A stretch of DNA of 64,000 bases from Rhizobacter sp. (GTDB taxonomy: Bacteria; Pseudomonadota; Gammaproteobacteria; Burkholderiales; Burkholderiaceae_C). Made by a program: the position numbers and the translations under genes. Numbering within the stretch: the stretch's first letter is position 1; each line of letters opens with the position of its first letter. The notes under the pieces were generated by a model. That model was given only the letters and a program-made list of their open reading frames with translations. It searched no databases and was not told the origin of the DNA. Location of the stretch: NCBI GenBank assembly GCA_019635355.1, contig JAHBZQ010000001.1, positions 2,604,001-2,668,000 of the forward strand. Direction: 5' to 3'. Of this stretch, positions 42,552 through 52,214 are shown in pieces.

Positions 42552-44246
42552 ATGTTGCGCCGCCTCTCGCTGCGGGACTTTGTCATCGTCACCACACTGG
42601 AAGTGGAACTGGCCGGTGGTTTCTCGGTGCTGACCGGCGAGACCGGCGCCGGCAAATCCATCCTCATCGATGCGCTGCAACTGGCGCTCGGCAGCCGGGG
42701 CGACGCCGGTGTGGTGCGCGAAGGCGCAGCGCGTGCCGAGATCAGCGCCGAGTTCGACTCGCCCGCGAGTCTCGCGGGCTGGCTCGACGAAGCCGGCTTC
42801 GAGTCGTCCGACACGCTGCTGCTGCGCCGCGTCATCGACGCGCAAGGCAAAAGCCGCGCATGGGTCAACGGCAGCCCGGCCACCGTGGCACAGCTGCGCG
42901 AGGCGGCGGATCACCTGGTCGACATCCACGGCCAGCACGCCTGGCAAAGCCTCACCCGCGCGGCCTCGGTGCGCGGCCTGCTCGACGCCTATGCCGGGGT
43001 CGACACCTCAACGCTGGGCACGGCTTACCAAACCTGGAAGACAGCGGGTGATGCCCTTGCCAAGGCGCGCACGCAGCAGGCCGATCTGGAACACGAGCGT
43101 GAGCGCCTGGCCTGGCAGGTCGGTGAGATCGACAAGCTCGCCCCCGGCGCCGACGAGTGGGACGAGCTGGAAGCCGACCACAAGCGCCTGTCGAACGCGC
43201 AATCGCTGATGGATGCTGCGCAGGCTGCGCTCGACGCGGTGAGCGAAGCCGAAGTCAACGCCGACGGCCTCACCGGCCGTGCCATCGACGCGCTGCAAGA
43301 CGTGGCCGACTACGACCGCCGCCTCGCCGACGTGGCCGAGGTGCTGCAGAGCGCGCAGACCCAACTGCAGGACGCCGCACACACGCTGACCAGCTACCTC
43401 GGCCATGCCGAGCTCGACCCCGAGCGCCTGCGCGAGCTCGACGAGCGCCTCTCCGCCTGGATGAGCCTCGCCAAGCGCTACCGCCGCCCGCCGGCCGAGC
43501 TGCCGGCGCTGCTCGATCAATGGAAGGGCGAGCTGCGGGCGCTCGACGCCGCGGCCGATCTCGACGGCCTGGAGCGGGCGTTGAAAGACGCCGCAACCGC
43601 CTACGACGCCGAGGCCAAGCGCGTGTCGGCCCAGCGCAAGGCGGCAGCCCCGAAGCTCGCCGCCGCGATCACGCAGGCGATGCAGCAGTTGGGCATGGCC
43701 GGTGGGCGCTTCGAGGTGCAGCTGAATGCCCAAGACGAGCGCCAGGCCTTCGGCGTGGAGTCGGCCGAGTTCCTGGTGGCGGGCCACGCGGGCAGCACGC
43801 CCCGCGCGCTCGGCAAGGTCGCCTCGGGCGGTGAACTCTCGCGCATCGCACTCGCCATCGCGGTGACCACCAGCCAACTGGCGCAAGGGGGTGACGGTGC
43901 CGGCACGCTGATCTTCGACGAAGTGGATGCCGGCGTGGGCGGCGCCGTGGCCGACACCGTCGGCCGCCTCATGAAACAGCTCGGCCGCGACCGCCAGGTG
44001 ATGGCGGTGACGCACCTGCCGCAAGTCGCCGCCTGTGCCGACCACCATTTCGTCGTCAGCAAGGCGCTGCGCGACGGCACCACCCGAAGCGACGTGCAGC
44101 CGGTGGGCGGCGAAGCACGCGTGGCCGAGATCGCGCGCATGCTGGGCGGCGAGCGCCAGACGGGCACCACGCTGGCCCATGCGCAGGAGCTGCTGTCGGT
44201 GGCCGCCGAATCCAGCGGCCGAAGCACCGGCCGCAAACGCTCATGA
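42552..44246 (+). CDS. recN: DNA repair protein RecN
   Basis: SMC-like ATPase of 564 residues acting in double-strand break repair. Walker A 'GETGAGKSILIDAL' lies near residue 29, and 'HGQHAWQSL' (Q loop) near 132. A central coiled-coil region extends from about 160 to 370. The C-terminal half-site has ABC signature 'SGGELSRIALAI' near 426 and Walker B 'TLIFDEVDAGVGG' near 455. The stop overlaps the rapZ ATG by four bases (ATGA). Confidence 0.96.
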   Translation: MLRRLSLRDFVIVTTLEVELAGGFSVLTGETGAGKSILIDALQLALGSRGDAGVVREGAARAEISAEFDSPASLAGWLDEAGFESSDTLLLRRVIDAQGKSRAWVNGSPATVAQLREAADHLVDIHGQHAWQSLTRAASVRGLLDAYAGVDTSTLGTAYQTWKTAGDALAKARTQQADLEHERERLAWQVGEIDKLAPGADEWDELEADHKRLSNAQSLMDAAQAALDAVSEAEVNADGLTGRAIDALQDVADYDRRLADVAEVLQSAQTQLQDAAHTLTSYLGHAELDPERLRELDERLSAWMSLAKRYRRPPAELPALLDQWKGELRALDAAADLDGLERALKDAATAYDAEAKRVSAQRKAAAPKLAAAITQAMQQLGMAGGRFEVQLNAQDERQAFGVESAEFLVAGHAGSTPRALGKVASGGELSRIALAIAVTTSQLAQGGDGAGTLIFDEVDAGVGGAVADTVGRLMKQLGRDRQVMAVTHLPQVAACADHHFVVSKALRDGTTRSDVQPVGGEARVAEIARMLGGERQTGTTLAHAQELLSVAAESSGRSTGRKRS

Positions 44247-45196
44247 GCACCCTGCCCGACCCCGCGCCGACGGCGCTGGCCGCGGCGCCCGCGGTGCCGC
44301 ACGAGATCGTGCTCGTGACGGGCATCTCGGGCTCGGGCAAGTCGGTCGCGCTGCATGCGCTCGAAGACGCCGGCTTCTTCTGCGTCGACAACCTGCCGCC
44401 CGAGCTGCTGCGCGAATTCCTGCGGCTGGAGCACGAGCGCCAGCAGCGCCGCGTGGCCATCGCGGTCGACGTGCGCAGCGCCGGCTCGCTGCCGCACCTG
44501 CTGCCGCTGATCCACGAGCTGCGCCAGGAAGGCGTGACGGTGCGCTCGATCTTTCTCGATGCGAGCACCGATGCCCTGGTGCGCCGCTTCTCCGAGACGC
44601 GCCGCCCGCACCCGCTGAGCCAGGAGCTGCCGCCCGTGGCCCCGGCACGGCGCCGCGACGACGAAAACACCGTGAGCCACCGGGCGCTCAACGACGCCAT
44701 CGAGATGGAGCGCGAGCTGCTCGCCGACCTGCGCGAGGCCTCCACCGTGGTCGACACCAGCCTCCTGCGACCGGCGCAGCTGCGGGTGTGGATCCGCGAC
44801 CTGGTGCGGGCGCAGGCGCGTGCGCTCACGCTCGTCTTCGAATCGTTCGCCTTCAAGCACGGCGTGCCGCTCGATGCCGACTTCGTGTTCGACGTGCGGG
44901 TGCTGCCCAACCCCTACTACGTGCGCGAGCTGCGCGCCCAGACCGGCCGCGACCGCGAGGTCATCGCCTACCTCGAAGCCCAGCCCGAAGCGCTGGAGAT
45001 GCTGTCGCAGATCGAGGCCTTCATCTCGCGCTGGCTGCCGTCGTTCGAGAACGACCAGCGCAGCTACCTCACCGTCGCCATCGGCTGCACCGGCGGGCAA
45101 CACCGCTCGGTCTACCTGGTCGAAACCCTTGCGAAACGCTTTGCCGGCCGCGGCATCGCGCTGGTTCGCCATCGAGAGCTTGATGCCCGAGACTGA
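44243..45196 (+). CDS. rapZ: RNase adapter / nucleotide-binding protein RapZ
   Basis: Protein of 317 residues with P-loop 'VTGISGSGKSVALHALED' near residue 26-43, 'FFCVDNLPPELL' after it, and the C-terminal 'TVAIGCTGGQHRSVYLVETLA' (near 275-295) diagnostic of the RapZ/YvcJ family. E. coli RapZ guides RNase E to the sRNA GlmZ to control glucosamine-6-phosphate synthase. In betaproteobacteria the RNA target is not known. N-terminal ~20 residues are Ala/Pro-rich and less conserved. It overlaps recN at the start and the LON-domain gene at the end (14 bases). Confidence 0.94.
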   Translation: MSTLPDPAPTALAAAPAVPHEIVLVTGISGSGKSVALHALEDAGFFCVDNLPPELLREFLRLEHERQQRRVAIAVDVRSAGSLPHLLPLIHELRQEGVTVRSIFLDASTDALVRRFSETRRPHPLSQELPPVAPARRRDDENTVSHRALNDAIEMERELLADLREASTVVDTSLLRPAQLRVWIRDLVRAQARALTLVFESFAFKHGVPLDADFVFDVRVLPNPYYVRELRAQTGRDREVIAYLEAQPEALEMLSQIEAFISRWLPSFENDQRSYLTVAIGCTGGQHRSVYLVETLAKRFAGRGIALVRHRELDARD

Positions 45197-45806
45197 AGCG
45201 CTCATTTCTCTTCCCCTCTTCCCGCTGCAAGCCGTTCTCTTCCCCGGTGGGCTGCTGAGCCTGAAGGTGTTCGAGGCCCGCTATCTGGATCTGGTGAGCG
45301 CGAGCCTGCGCGAACAAAAGCCCTTCGGCGTGGTGGCGCTGCGGCAAGGCAGCGAGGTGCGCAAGGCCGGCGAGCCGGTGGTGCTCGAAGACATCGGCAC
45401 CACCGCCGAGCTGCTCGACGTCGACAGCACGCAGCCGGGCATCCTGCAAGTGCGTTGCCGCGGGCTGCATCGCTTCAAGGTGCAGTCGAAAGCGCAGCAG
45501 CCCGATGGCTTGTGGCTCGCGCAGGCGCGGGTGATCGACGATGACGACGAGAACATCGCACCCGTCGGGGCGTATCTCGAAAGCGTGCGCGGTCTCGCCA
45601 ACGCGATTGCCACGCTCAAGCAGCAAGGCACCGAACCGTTCCTGAAGCCCTTCAAGTTCGAGAGCGCCGGCTGGATCGCCAACCGCTGGTGCGAGATCCT
45701 GCCGATCTCGGTGGCGGCCAAGCAGAAGCTGATGGAGCTGCCCGACCCGCAGGTGCGGCTTCAGCTCGTCAACGAATTCCTGCGCACCAAGGGCGTGGTC
45801 AAGTAA
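45183..45806 (+). CDS. LON substrate-binding domain protein (no ATPase or protease domain)
   Basis: Protein of 207 residues comprising only the LON N-terminal (PUA-like) domain: 'LPLFPLQAVLFPGGLLSLKVFEARYLDLV' at the start, 'FGVVALRQGSEV' near 48, 'ILQVRCRGLHRFKV' near 90, and a helical C-terminus ending 'LQLVNEFLRTKGVVK'. Such stand-alone LON proteins (YcaC/LonN group) are common in betaproteobacteria; their role is unclear, possibly substrate recognition or a regulator. ATG at 45183 lies inside the end of rapZ. The stop overlaps the convergent mutY gene by eight bases. Confidence 0.88.
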   Translation: MPETEALISLPLFPLQAVLFPGGLLSLKVFEARYLDLVSASLREQKPFGVVALRQGSEVRKAGEPVVLEDIGTTAELLDVDSTQPGILQVRCRGLHRFKVQSKAQQPDGLWLAQARVIDDDDENIAPVGAYLESVRGLANAIATLKQQGTEPFLKPFKFESAGWIANRWCEILPISVAAKQKLMELPDPQVRLQLVNEFLRTKGVVK

Positions 45807-46863
45807 CAGCGGACTTGAGCAGCTTGCGCAGCGGCGCGGGCAGGCCCATCGCGAGGGCCTCGTCGAGGCCGTACCAGCCACCGGCGGGCAAGGAGGCGGT
45901 GATCGCATCGAGGACCTTCTTCGACATGTTCTGAGGCAGCGCGACGCGCAGCGGGTGCAGCGTCCAGTCGAGGTGCGTGAGCACATGGGTGAAGCTGGGC
46001 AAGGCCGTCGCCTCGCCGGGCCAGGTGGAGGCCGCGGCGCTCAAGGCCTCGGGCGAGTCGAATTCCGGCAGGCTCCACAGGCCAGCCCACACACCGGTCT
46101 CGGGCCGTTGGCACAACCAGAGTTCATCGCCCTTGCTGAGCCACAGCCACGCGTTCTCGCGCTTGCTGCGCTTGAGCTTGCGCGTCTTGATCGGGTACTT
46201 GTCCTGCGTACCGCTGCGCCGTGCTTCGCACTCGGCTTGCACCGGGCACAACAGGCACTGCGGTGAGCGCGCCAGGCACACCGTCGCGCCCAGATCCATG
46301 ATGCCCTGCGTGTAGGCGGGCATATCGGTGTGCGGCAGGAGTTCGGTGGCGGCCGCCCACAGCTCGCGCTCATGGCGCGGCACCGCGAGGTCTTTGTCGA
46401 ACGCGAGAAAGCGCGTCAGCACGCGTTTGACGTTGCCGTCGAGGATGGCCACACGCTCGCCGAAGCAGAAGGAGGCAATCGCCGCGGCGGTCGAGCGGCC
46501 GATGCCGGGCAGCGTCTCGAGCACCTCGGCTGTCTTCGGAAACTCACCCCCGTGCTCGGCCACCACGGCCTTGGCGCACGCATGCAGGTTGCGCGCTCGG
46601 CTGTAGTAGCCGAGGCCGCTCCACAGTGCGAGCACATCGTCTTGCGAGGCCGCGGCCAGCGCCTTCACATCGGGAAAGCGCTGCAGGAAGCGCTCGTAGT
46701 AGGCGAGCACGGTGCTCACCTGCGTCTGCTGCAACATGATCTCGGACAGCCAGACCCGATACGGGTCGGTCGTGCGCTGCCAGGGCAGGTCATGGCGCCC
46801 GTGCGTGGCTTGCCACGCAATCAGAGGGGTGGCGAAACGATCTTGGGGTGTCGGCCGACTCAA
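45799..46863 (-). CDS. mutY: A/G-specific adenine DNA glycosylase MutY
   Basis: Base-excision repair glycosylase of 354 residues that removes adenine opposite 8-oxoguanine. 'LPWQRTTDPYRVWLSEIMLQQTQVSTV' carries the catalytic Glu near residue 42. The helix-hairpin-helix is 'LETLPGIGRSTAAAI' with 'FGERVAILDGNVKRVL' after it (catalytic Asp). The [4Fe-4S] cluster motif Cys-x6-Cys-x2-Cys-x5-Cys is in 'CLARSPQCLLCPVQAEC' near 197-213. A C-terminal NUDT1-like domain for 8-oxoG recognition follows. Starts four bases inside the end of the upstream dynamin-like gene. Confidence 0.95.
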   Translation of the reverse strand: MSRPTPQDRFATPLIAWQATHGRHDLPWQRTTDPYRVWLSEIMLQQTQVSTVLAYYERFLQRFPDVKALAAASQDDVLALWSGLGYYSRARNLHACAKAVVAEHGGEFPKTAEVLETLPGIGRSTAAAIASFCFGERVAILDGNVKRVLTRFLAFDKDLAVPRHERELWAAATELLPHTDMPAYTQGIMDLGATVCLARSPQCLLCPVQAECEARRSGTQDKYPIKTRKLKRSKRENAWLWLSKGDELWLCQRPETGVWAGLWSLPEFDSPEALSAAASTWPGEATALPSFTHVLTHLDWTLHPLRVALPQNMSKKVLDAITASLPAGGWYGLDEALAMGLPAPLRKLLKSAVT

Positions 46864-48836
46864 GCTTGAGCCGCGTACAGCATGCCGGCTTCGCTGTTCT
46901 GCGCTTCGGCCGGGGCACCATCGGCGCGGGCCTGCTCTTTCACGCGCATGGCCATCTCGTGGCAGCGTGCCTGCAGCTGCTGCAGCTGCTCGTCTTGCGC
47001 CTCGAGTTCGGCAATGCGCTGCTCGAGGTCACCCGACGCGGCCTGGATGCGCTCGAGCGCCTCGCGGCGGCGGCGGAAGCCACGGCGGCGCTCGCGCAGC
47101 TGCGAGTCGACCTGCGACGAGGCCATCTTGTTCCACAGCTCCATCTCGGAGCTCGCGTTCTCGAACACCACGCGCAGCTTGGAGACGAGCATGCGGCGGA
47201 ACTGCTCCATGAACTTCGGTTGCGACAGCCGCAGCGCCTGGGTCAGCCCGAGGTACTGCACGTAGCTGCGCTGGATGAGCGACAGCTCGTTGATGAAGCG
47301 CTGCAGGTCGGGCGCCTTGTTGACCTGCAAGCTGAAGCCGAATTCGGCATTGAGCTTGCTGAACGATGCACCGAGCATGTCGTGGATCTCGCCGGCCCGC
47401 ACCTGCGAGGCTTCGAGCAGCTCGCGCAGGCGGCCGCACAGGGCGAGGAAGGCCTTCTTCGCGCCCAGGTTGAGCAGCGAGGCGTTCATCGCCTTCTGCA
47501 TCTCGTTGACTTCTTCGCGCAGGCGGTCGCTGGTCAAGTCGACCAGCGCGTTCTTCAGCATGCGGCTGTGGACCATGCGCATGGCCTGCAGCTTGGACGT
47601 GCACTGCTCGAACTCGGCCGTCTCGGCGTCAACACGCTCGATCATCACGCGCGTCTTGGCGCTGCTCTTGCCGCGCAGACCGCGCAGCTCGAGCATCTGT
47701 TCGGCCATCTGACGGCGGCGATCAGCAAGGCCGCGGTTGACCTGCGCTTCCATGCGGGCGATGGCGTCGGTCACCAGGTCTTGAAGGATGTCGCGGCGCT
47801 GCGGCAGCAGTTGCGCGCCGAGGGCAGCTTCGAGTGCGGGGAGGCGGCTCTCGGCCAGTCCTTGCGGGTTCTTCTCGATGCGCGAGGCGAGCGCCTGGCG
47901 TGCGGAGAGAGGGAACACACGCGCGGCATCCATGTCGAGCGTGCGGGCGGTGGACTGGCGCTGCGACTCGATCTGCTCGCGCACCTGCTCAGGCGTGGCG
48001 AGCGGGTCGATCAGCGCATCGATCTTGTTGAGCACCACGAAGCTCGTCTGCGCCGGCGAGCCGAGGTGGTCGCGCCAGATCGCCATGTCGGACTTGGTGA
48101 CGCCGGTGTCGGCCCCGAGGATGAACACCATCGCATGCGCCGAAGGCAGCAGGCTCAGCGTCAGCTCGGGCTCGGCGCCGATGGCGTTCAGCCCCGGGGT
48201 GTCGAGCACCACCAGGCCCTGCTTCAAGAGCGGGTGCGGGTAGTTGATGATCGCGTGGCGCCAGGCCGGCACTTCGGCGCGGCCCTGCTCGTCGGTGGGC
48301 GGGTTGTCTTCGGGGTGCTCGTCGTCCCAGAAGCCGAGGGCCTTGGCGTCGTCGATGCTGACCCACTGTGTGCGCATCACTTCCTGCAGCGCACTCGACA
48401 GCTTGTCGGGCGAACTCACGTCGAGCGGCAGGTGCGTCCACATCTTGGGCTGGCCGCGCAGCTCGCCCAGCGACAGGCCTTCGAGGCGGGTGCCGATGGG
48501 CAGCAGCGCGAGCGCCGGCTCTTCGCCCAGCTCGAAGCCGAGTTCAACCGGGCACATCGTGGTGCGGCCCGGCGTGGCCGGCAGCACGCGGCGGCCGGCA
48601 TCCGAAAAGAAAATCGCGTTGATCAGCTCGGACTTGCCGCGCGAGAACTCGGCGACGAAAGCCACGATGAGCTTCTCGCCCGACAGGCGGCGGCGCAGCG
48701 CGTCGAGCGATTCGTGGGCGGACGGGTCGGCGACGTCGTGCTCGGAGAGGAAGCGGCTGTACTCGTCAAGCCGCGCTCCCAGCACCGCACGCCACTGGGA
48801 GAGTTCGTCAAGACTGCTTGCGAATGAAGTCGCCAT
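46860..48836 (-). CDS. Dynamin-family GTPase (bacterial dynamin-like protein)
   Basis: Large GTPase of 658 residues. G1 motif is 'AEFSRGKSELINAIF' near residue 63, with G2 Thr in 'LPATPGRTTMCPV' near 88. G3 is 'VVLDTPGLNAIG' near 205-215, and G4 is 'FVVLNKIDAL' near 262. The rest is helical with coiled coils ('LEQRIAELEAQDEQLQQLQARCHEM' near 600-625) as in the trunk of bacterial dynamins. There is no clear transmembrane segment, so membrane binding would be through a paddle or partner. Members act in membrane stress or remodelling; the role here is not known. Its 3' end overlaps the mutY start. Confidence 0.85.
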   Translation of the reverse strand: MATSFASSLDELSQWRAVLGARLDEYSRFLSEHDVADPSAHESLDALRRRLSGEKLIVAFVAEFSRGKSELINAIFFSDAGRRVLPATPGRTTMCPVELGFELGEEPALALLPIGTRLEGLSLGELRGQPKMWTHLPLDVSSPDKLSSALQEVMRTQWVSIDDAKALGFWDDEHPEDNPPTDEQGRAEVPAWRHAIINYPHPLLKQGLVVLDTPGLNAIGAEPELTLSLLPSAHAMVFILGADTGVTKSDMAIWRDHLGSPAQTSFVVLNKIDALIDPLATPEQVREQIESQRQSTARTLDMDAARVFPLSARQALASRIEKNPQGLAESRLPALEAALGAQLLPQRRDILQDLVTDAIARMEAQVNRGLADRRRQMAEQMLELRGLRGKSSAKTRVMIERVDAETAEFEQCTSKLQAMRMVHSRMLKNALVDLTSDRLREEVNEMQKAMNASLLNLGAKKAFLALCGRLRELLEASQVRAGEIHDMLGASFSKLNAEFGFSLQVNKAPDLQRFINELSLIQRSYVQYLGLTQALRLSQPKFMEQFRRMLVSKLRVVFENASSEMELWNKMASSQVDSQLRERRRGFRRRREALERIQAASGDLEQRIAELEAQDEQLQQLQARCHEMAMRVKEQARADGAPAEAQNSEAGMLYAAQA

Positions 48837-48982
48837 GGGGGTGGTCGCGGGCCCGCAAAAGAGCGTCAGGCATGGTAGCGCAGCATCGTTTTGACGCAGC
48901 GCAGCGGAAACAACTCGTTGCCCAGGCAGGTGACGAGATGTGAGGTTTTTGGCGCTTTGTCAGAACGCCGTGCTGCCGCGCC

Positions 48983-49798
48983 TCAGCGCCGCTGGCAGTG
49001 CGGGCAGAAGAAGGTGGAACGCTGGCCCTGCACGATGCGTCGGATGGGCGTGCCGCAGACGTGGCAGGGCAGCCCTTCGCGGCCGTAGACCTGCGCCTGC
49101 AGCTGGAACTCGCCGGCCATGCCGTGCGCATCGCGGAAGTCGCGCAGCGTGGAGCCGCCAAGTGCCAACGCGCGGGCCAGGGTCTCGCGCACCGCCACGG
49201 CCAGGCGCTCGGCGCGTGGGCGGCTCACGGTGTCGCTACGCGTGCGCGGGTCGATGCCGGCGTGGAAGAGCGCCTCGCAGGCGTAGATGTTGCCGGCACC
49301 GACGACGATGTCGCCCGCCAGCAGCGCGAGCTTCACCGCGACGCGGCGGCGCTTGAGCGCAGCATGCAGGTAGGCGCCGTTGAAGACCGCATCGAAGGGC
49401 TCGACGCCGAGGGTCGAGAGCAGCTGCCCGGCCATGCCGCTGTCGAGCCCGGGCGACCAGACGACCGCGCCGAAGCGGCGCGGGTCGGTGAGGCGCAGCA
49501 CGCCGCGCGTGGTCGATAGATCGAAGTGATCGTGCCTGCCGGGGGGCGGCGCGCCGTCCTGGAACGCGAGCGAGCCCGACATGCCCAGGTGCATCAAGAG
49601 CCCACCGCCAGTGAGGGGTAGCCAGAGGTACTTGCCGCGGCGGGTGGCGTCGCCCACGGTCTGGCCGACGAGCGCGGCGGGCTCGCAACCGAGCGGCCAG
49701 CGCAAGGGCTTGCCCAGGCGGACCGCCGTCACGCGCGCACCCGCAATGCGGTGGGCAAAACTCTGGCGGGTGACCTCGACCTCGGGAAGTTCTGGCAT
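48983..49798 (-). CDS. mutM: Formamidopyrimidine-DNA glycosylase (Fpg/MutM)
   Basis: DNA repair glycosylase/AP lyase of 271 residues removing 8-oxoguanine and ring-opened purines. The N-terminus MPELPEVEV provides catalytic Pro2 and Glu3 (after Met removal), and Lys is in 'RLGKPLRWPLG' near 55. 'MSGSLAF' and the 'AGNIYACEALFHAGIDP' helix-two-turn-helix follow. The C-terminal zinc finger has CHVC...CPHC spacing. The frame stays open upstream, but the start must be 49798 to give Pro2-Glu3. Divergent from the TPR protein gene across 85 bases. Confidence 0.96.
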   Translation of the reverse strand: MPELPEVEVTRQSFAHRIAGARVTAVRLGKPLRWPLGCEPAALVGQTVGDATRRGKYLWLPLTGGGLLMHLGMSGSLAFQDGAPPPGRHDHFDLSTTRGVLRLTDPRRFGAVVWSPGLDSGMAGQLLSTLGVEPFDAVFNGAYLHAALKRRRVAVKLALLAGDIVVGAGNIYACEALFHAGIDPRTRSDTVSRPRAERLAVAVRETLARALALGGSTLRDFRDAHGMAGEFQLQAQVYGREGLPCHVCGTPIRRIVQGQRSTFFCPHCQRR

Positions 49799-49883
49799 CC
49801 GGGAATTATCACGAGCGGAACGAATCGGAACAGGCGACGAATCGATGCGACACCTAGAATCTTTCGAGCCCAAGGAGCCCTGC

Positions 49884-51686
49884 ATGCCGTCTTCTTCCCT
49901 GTTCCCTCGCGCGGGTCTGGCCCTGGCTTGCGCGCTCGTGCTGATGCATGGCGCCCACGCCCAGAACGCCCCGGCGACGAAGGAGCCCGCCGAGCCGGTG
50001 CGCAACTCCGCACTCGACGGCCCGTTGTTCTACCAATTGCTGCGCGGTGAACTGGAGCTGCGCTCCGGCCAGGTGGTGGAAGGCCACCAGGCCTTGATCG
50101 ATGCCGCACGGCGCACGCGCGACGAGGCGCTGTTCCGCCGTGCCACCGAAGCGGCGCTGCAGCAGCGCGCGATCGAACTGGCGCTGCAGTCGACCCAGGT
50201 CTGGCGCGCCACGCTGCCCGATTCGCTCGAAGCCGCGCGCTACCAGCTGCAGCTGCTCATCGTCATGAACCGGCCCAACGAGACCGTGGAGCCGCTGCGC
50301 ACGCTGCTGCGACTCACGCCCGCGGCCGAGCGCTCTGCCGCCATCACGGCGCTGCCGCGGGTGTTCGAGCGCAGCGGCGACAAGGCCCAGACCGCCAAGC
50401 GGCTGGAGCAGATCCTCCAGCCCTCGCTCGGCAGCGCCGACACCCGCGTGGCAGCGCAGGTGGCGATTGCGCGGGCCTGGCTGGCTGCGGGTGACAGCGC
50501 CCGTGCGAACGAACTCGCCAAGGCCGCGCACGCGCAAGACCCGGCCGCCGAATTGCCGGCGCTGCTGGCGCTGGAGTTGATGGCCACCACACCTGCGGCC
50601 GAGAGCCTCGTGCAGTCGCACTTGCAGGCCAAACCGTCGAGCCAGGCCATCCGCATGGTGTATGCCCGCGTGCTGAGCGCCGCACAGCGCTATGCCGATG
50701 CGGTGCCGCAGCTCGAAGCCGTCACCCGCGCCGACAACGCGCAGCTCAACGCCTGGCTCACGCTGGGCGCCCTGCAGCTGGAGCTGAAGCATCCGCGCGA
50801 AGGCACGGCCGCGCTGCAGCAGTACGTGCAGCGCGCACAGAGCGCGCCGCCGCCGGTGGCCGCGGCCGCGTCTGCCCCGCAGGACGACGATGACGACAAC
50901 CCCGCCACCGCCACCGACCGCGGCCTGACGCAGGCCTACCTGCTGCTCTCGCAAGCGGCCGAACAGCAGCGCGACTACGCGGGCGCAGAAGCATGGCTGG
51001 CGAAGGTCACCGATGCCCAGCGGGCGCTCGAGGTGCAATCGCGCCGGGCCTCGCTGCTGGCCAAGCAGGGCAAGGTGGCAGCAGCACGCGAGCTGATCCG
51101 CAACGTTCCCGAAAAAGGCCCCGACGACCAGCGCGCCAAGCTGCTGGCCGAGGCGCAGGTGCTGCGCGAGGTGAAGCAGTGGGAAGAGGCAAACCGCGTG
51201 CTCGCCACGGCGAACCAGAAATTCCCGGACGACCCCGACCTGCTGTACGAGCAGTCGATGATGGTCGAGAAGCTCAACCGCATGGACGAGATGGAGCGTC
51301 TGCTGCGCAAGGTGATCGCGCTCAAGCCCGACCATCACCACGCCTACAACGCGCTCGGCTATTCGCTGGCCGAACGCAACCTGCGCCTGCCCGAAGCACG
51401 CGAGCTCATCAAGAAGGCGCTCGACCTCGCCCCCGGCGAACCCTTCATCACCGACAGCCTCGGCTGGGTGGAATACCGCCTGGGCAACCGCGACGAAGCG
51501 CTGCGCCTGCTGCAGCAGGCCTACAAGTCGCGGCCCGACGTCGAGATCGGCGCCCACCTCGGCGAGGTGCTGTGGATGAGCGGCCAGCGCGACGAGGCCC
51601 GGCGCGTGCTGCGCGAGTCGCACAACCGCGACCAGGGCAACGAAGTGCTCAAGGAAACGCTGGCGCGCCTGCGGGTCGACCTGTGA
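49884..51686 (+). CDS. Exported tetratricopeptide-repeat protein
   Basis: Protein of 600 residues with a signal peptide (MPSSSLFPRAGLALACALVLMHGAHAQ) and many TPR units. The best defined are near the C-terminus ('DPDLLYEQSMMVEKLNRMDEMERLLRKVIALKPDHHHAYNALG' region, then 'GEPFITDSLGWVEYRLGNRDEALRLLQQAY'). An Asp-rich/low-complexity linker (DDDDDN) lies near residue 335. It is probably a periplasmic or outer-membrane-linked scaffold. The 3' overlap with lolB (GTGA) is a conserved arrangement in Burkholderiales and suggests an envelope function. AAGGAG precedes the ATG at 49884. Confidence 0.88.
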   Translation: MPSSSLFPRAGLALACALVLMHGAHAQNAPATKEPAEPVRNSALDGPLFYQLLRGELELRSGQVVEGHQALIDAARRTRDEALFRRATEAALQQRAIELALQSTQVWRATLPDSLEAARYQLQLLIVMNRPNETVEPLRTLLRLTPAAERSAAITALPRVFERSGDKAQTAKRLEQILQPSLGSADTRVAAQVAIARAWLAAGDSARANELAKAAHAQDPAAELPALLALELMATTPAAESLVQSHLQAKPSSQAIRMVYARVLSAAQRYADAVPQLEAVTRADNAQLNAWLTLGALQLELKHPREGTAALQQYVQRAQSAPPPVAAAASAPQDDDDDNPATATDRGLTQAYLLLSQAAEQQRDYAGAEAWLAKVTDAQRALEVQSRRASLLAKQGKVAAARELIRNVPEKGPDDQRAKLLAEAQVLREVKQWEEANRVLATANQKFPDDPDLLYEQSMMVEKLNRMDEMERLLRKVIALKPDHHHAYNALGYSLAERNLRLPEARELIKKALDLAPGEPFITDSLGWVEYRLGNRDEALRLLQQAYKSRPDVEIGAHLGEVLWMSGQRDEARRVLRESHNRDQGNEVLKETLARLRVDL

Positions 51687-52207
51687 GGCAACCCGCTGTT
51701 GCGTGGCTGCTCGCGGCCGGCCTGCTCGGCGGCTGCGCGACCGTCGGCCAGAAAGCGCCGCCCGACAGTGCCACGCTCTCGGGCAAGCTCTCGGTCCGTG
51801 TCGATGCCACCGCCACCAAGCCCTCGCGCAGCGAGAGTGGCAACTTCGAACTCAAAGGCACGCCCGAAGCGGGCCAGCTCAACCTGTCGACGCCGCTCGG
51901 CACCGTGATGGCCCAGGCGCGCTGGGCCGGCAACCGGGCCTGGCTCGCGACCTCGCAAGGCGAGACGGCCTACCCCGACCTCGACACCCTCACGCAAGAG
52001 ATGCTCGGCGAAAGCCTGCCGGTGGCCGCGCTGTTCGACTGGCTGCGCGGCCGGCCCTGGCCCGGCACCGCGAGCCGCCCTGTCGAGGGCGGTTTCGAGC
52101 AGCTCGGCTGGACCATCGACCTCGCCCGCTTCGGCGAAGGCTGGGTCGCCGCCCGTCGCGCGCAAGCGCCTGCCGTGCTCGTGCGCGCCAAGGTCGACCC
52201 CTCCTGA
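51683..52207 (+). CDS. lolB: Outer-membrane lipoprotein insertion factor LolB
   Basis: Lipoprotein of 174 residues; N-terminal signal MRQPAVAWLLAAGLLGGC with lipobox Cys at residue 18. The mature part ('LSGKLSVRVDA', 'SESGNFELKGTPEAGQLNLSTPLGTVMAQARWA', 'LFDWLRGRPWPG') fits LolB, which receives lipoproteins from LolA and inserts them into the outer membrane. It uses a GTG start at 51683 overlapping the upstream TPR gene stop. It is followed eight bases later by ispE, the usual lolB-ispE-prs order. Confidence 0.9.
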   Translation: MRQPAVAWLLAAGLLGGCATVGQKAPPDSATLSGKLSVRVDATATKPSRSESGNFELKGTPEAGQLNLSTPLGTVMAQARWAGNRAWLATSQGETAYPDLDTLTQEMLGESLPVAALFDWLRGRPWPGTASRPVEGGFEQLGWTIDLARFGEGWVAARRAQAPAVLVRAKVDPS

Positions 52208-52214
52208 CCATGCC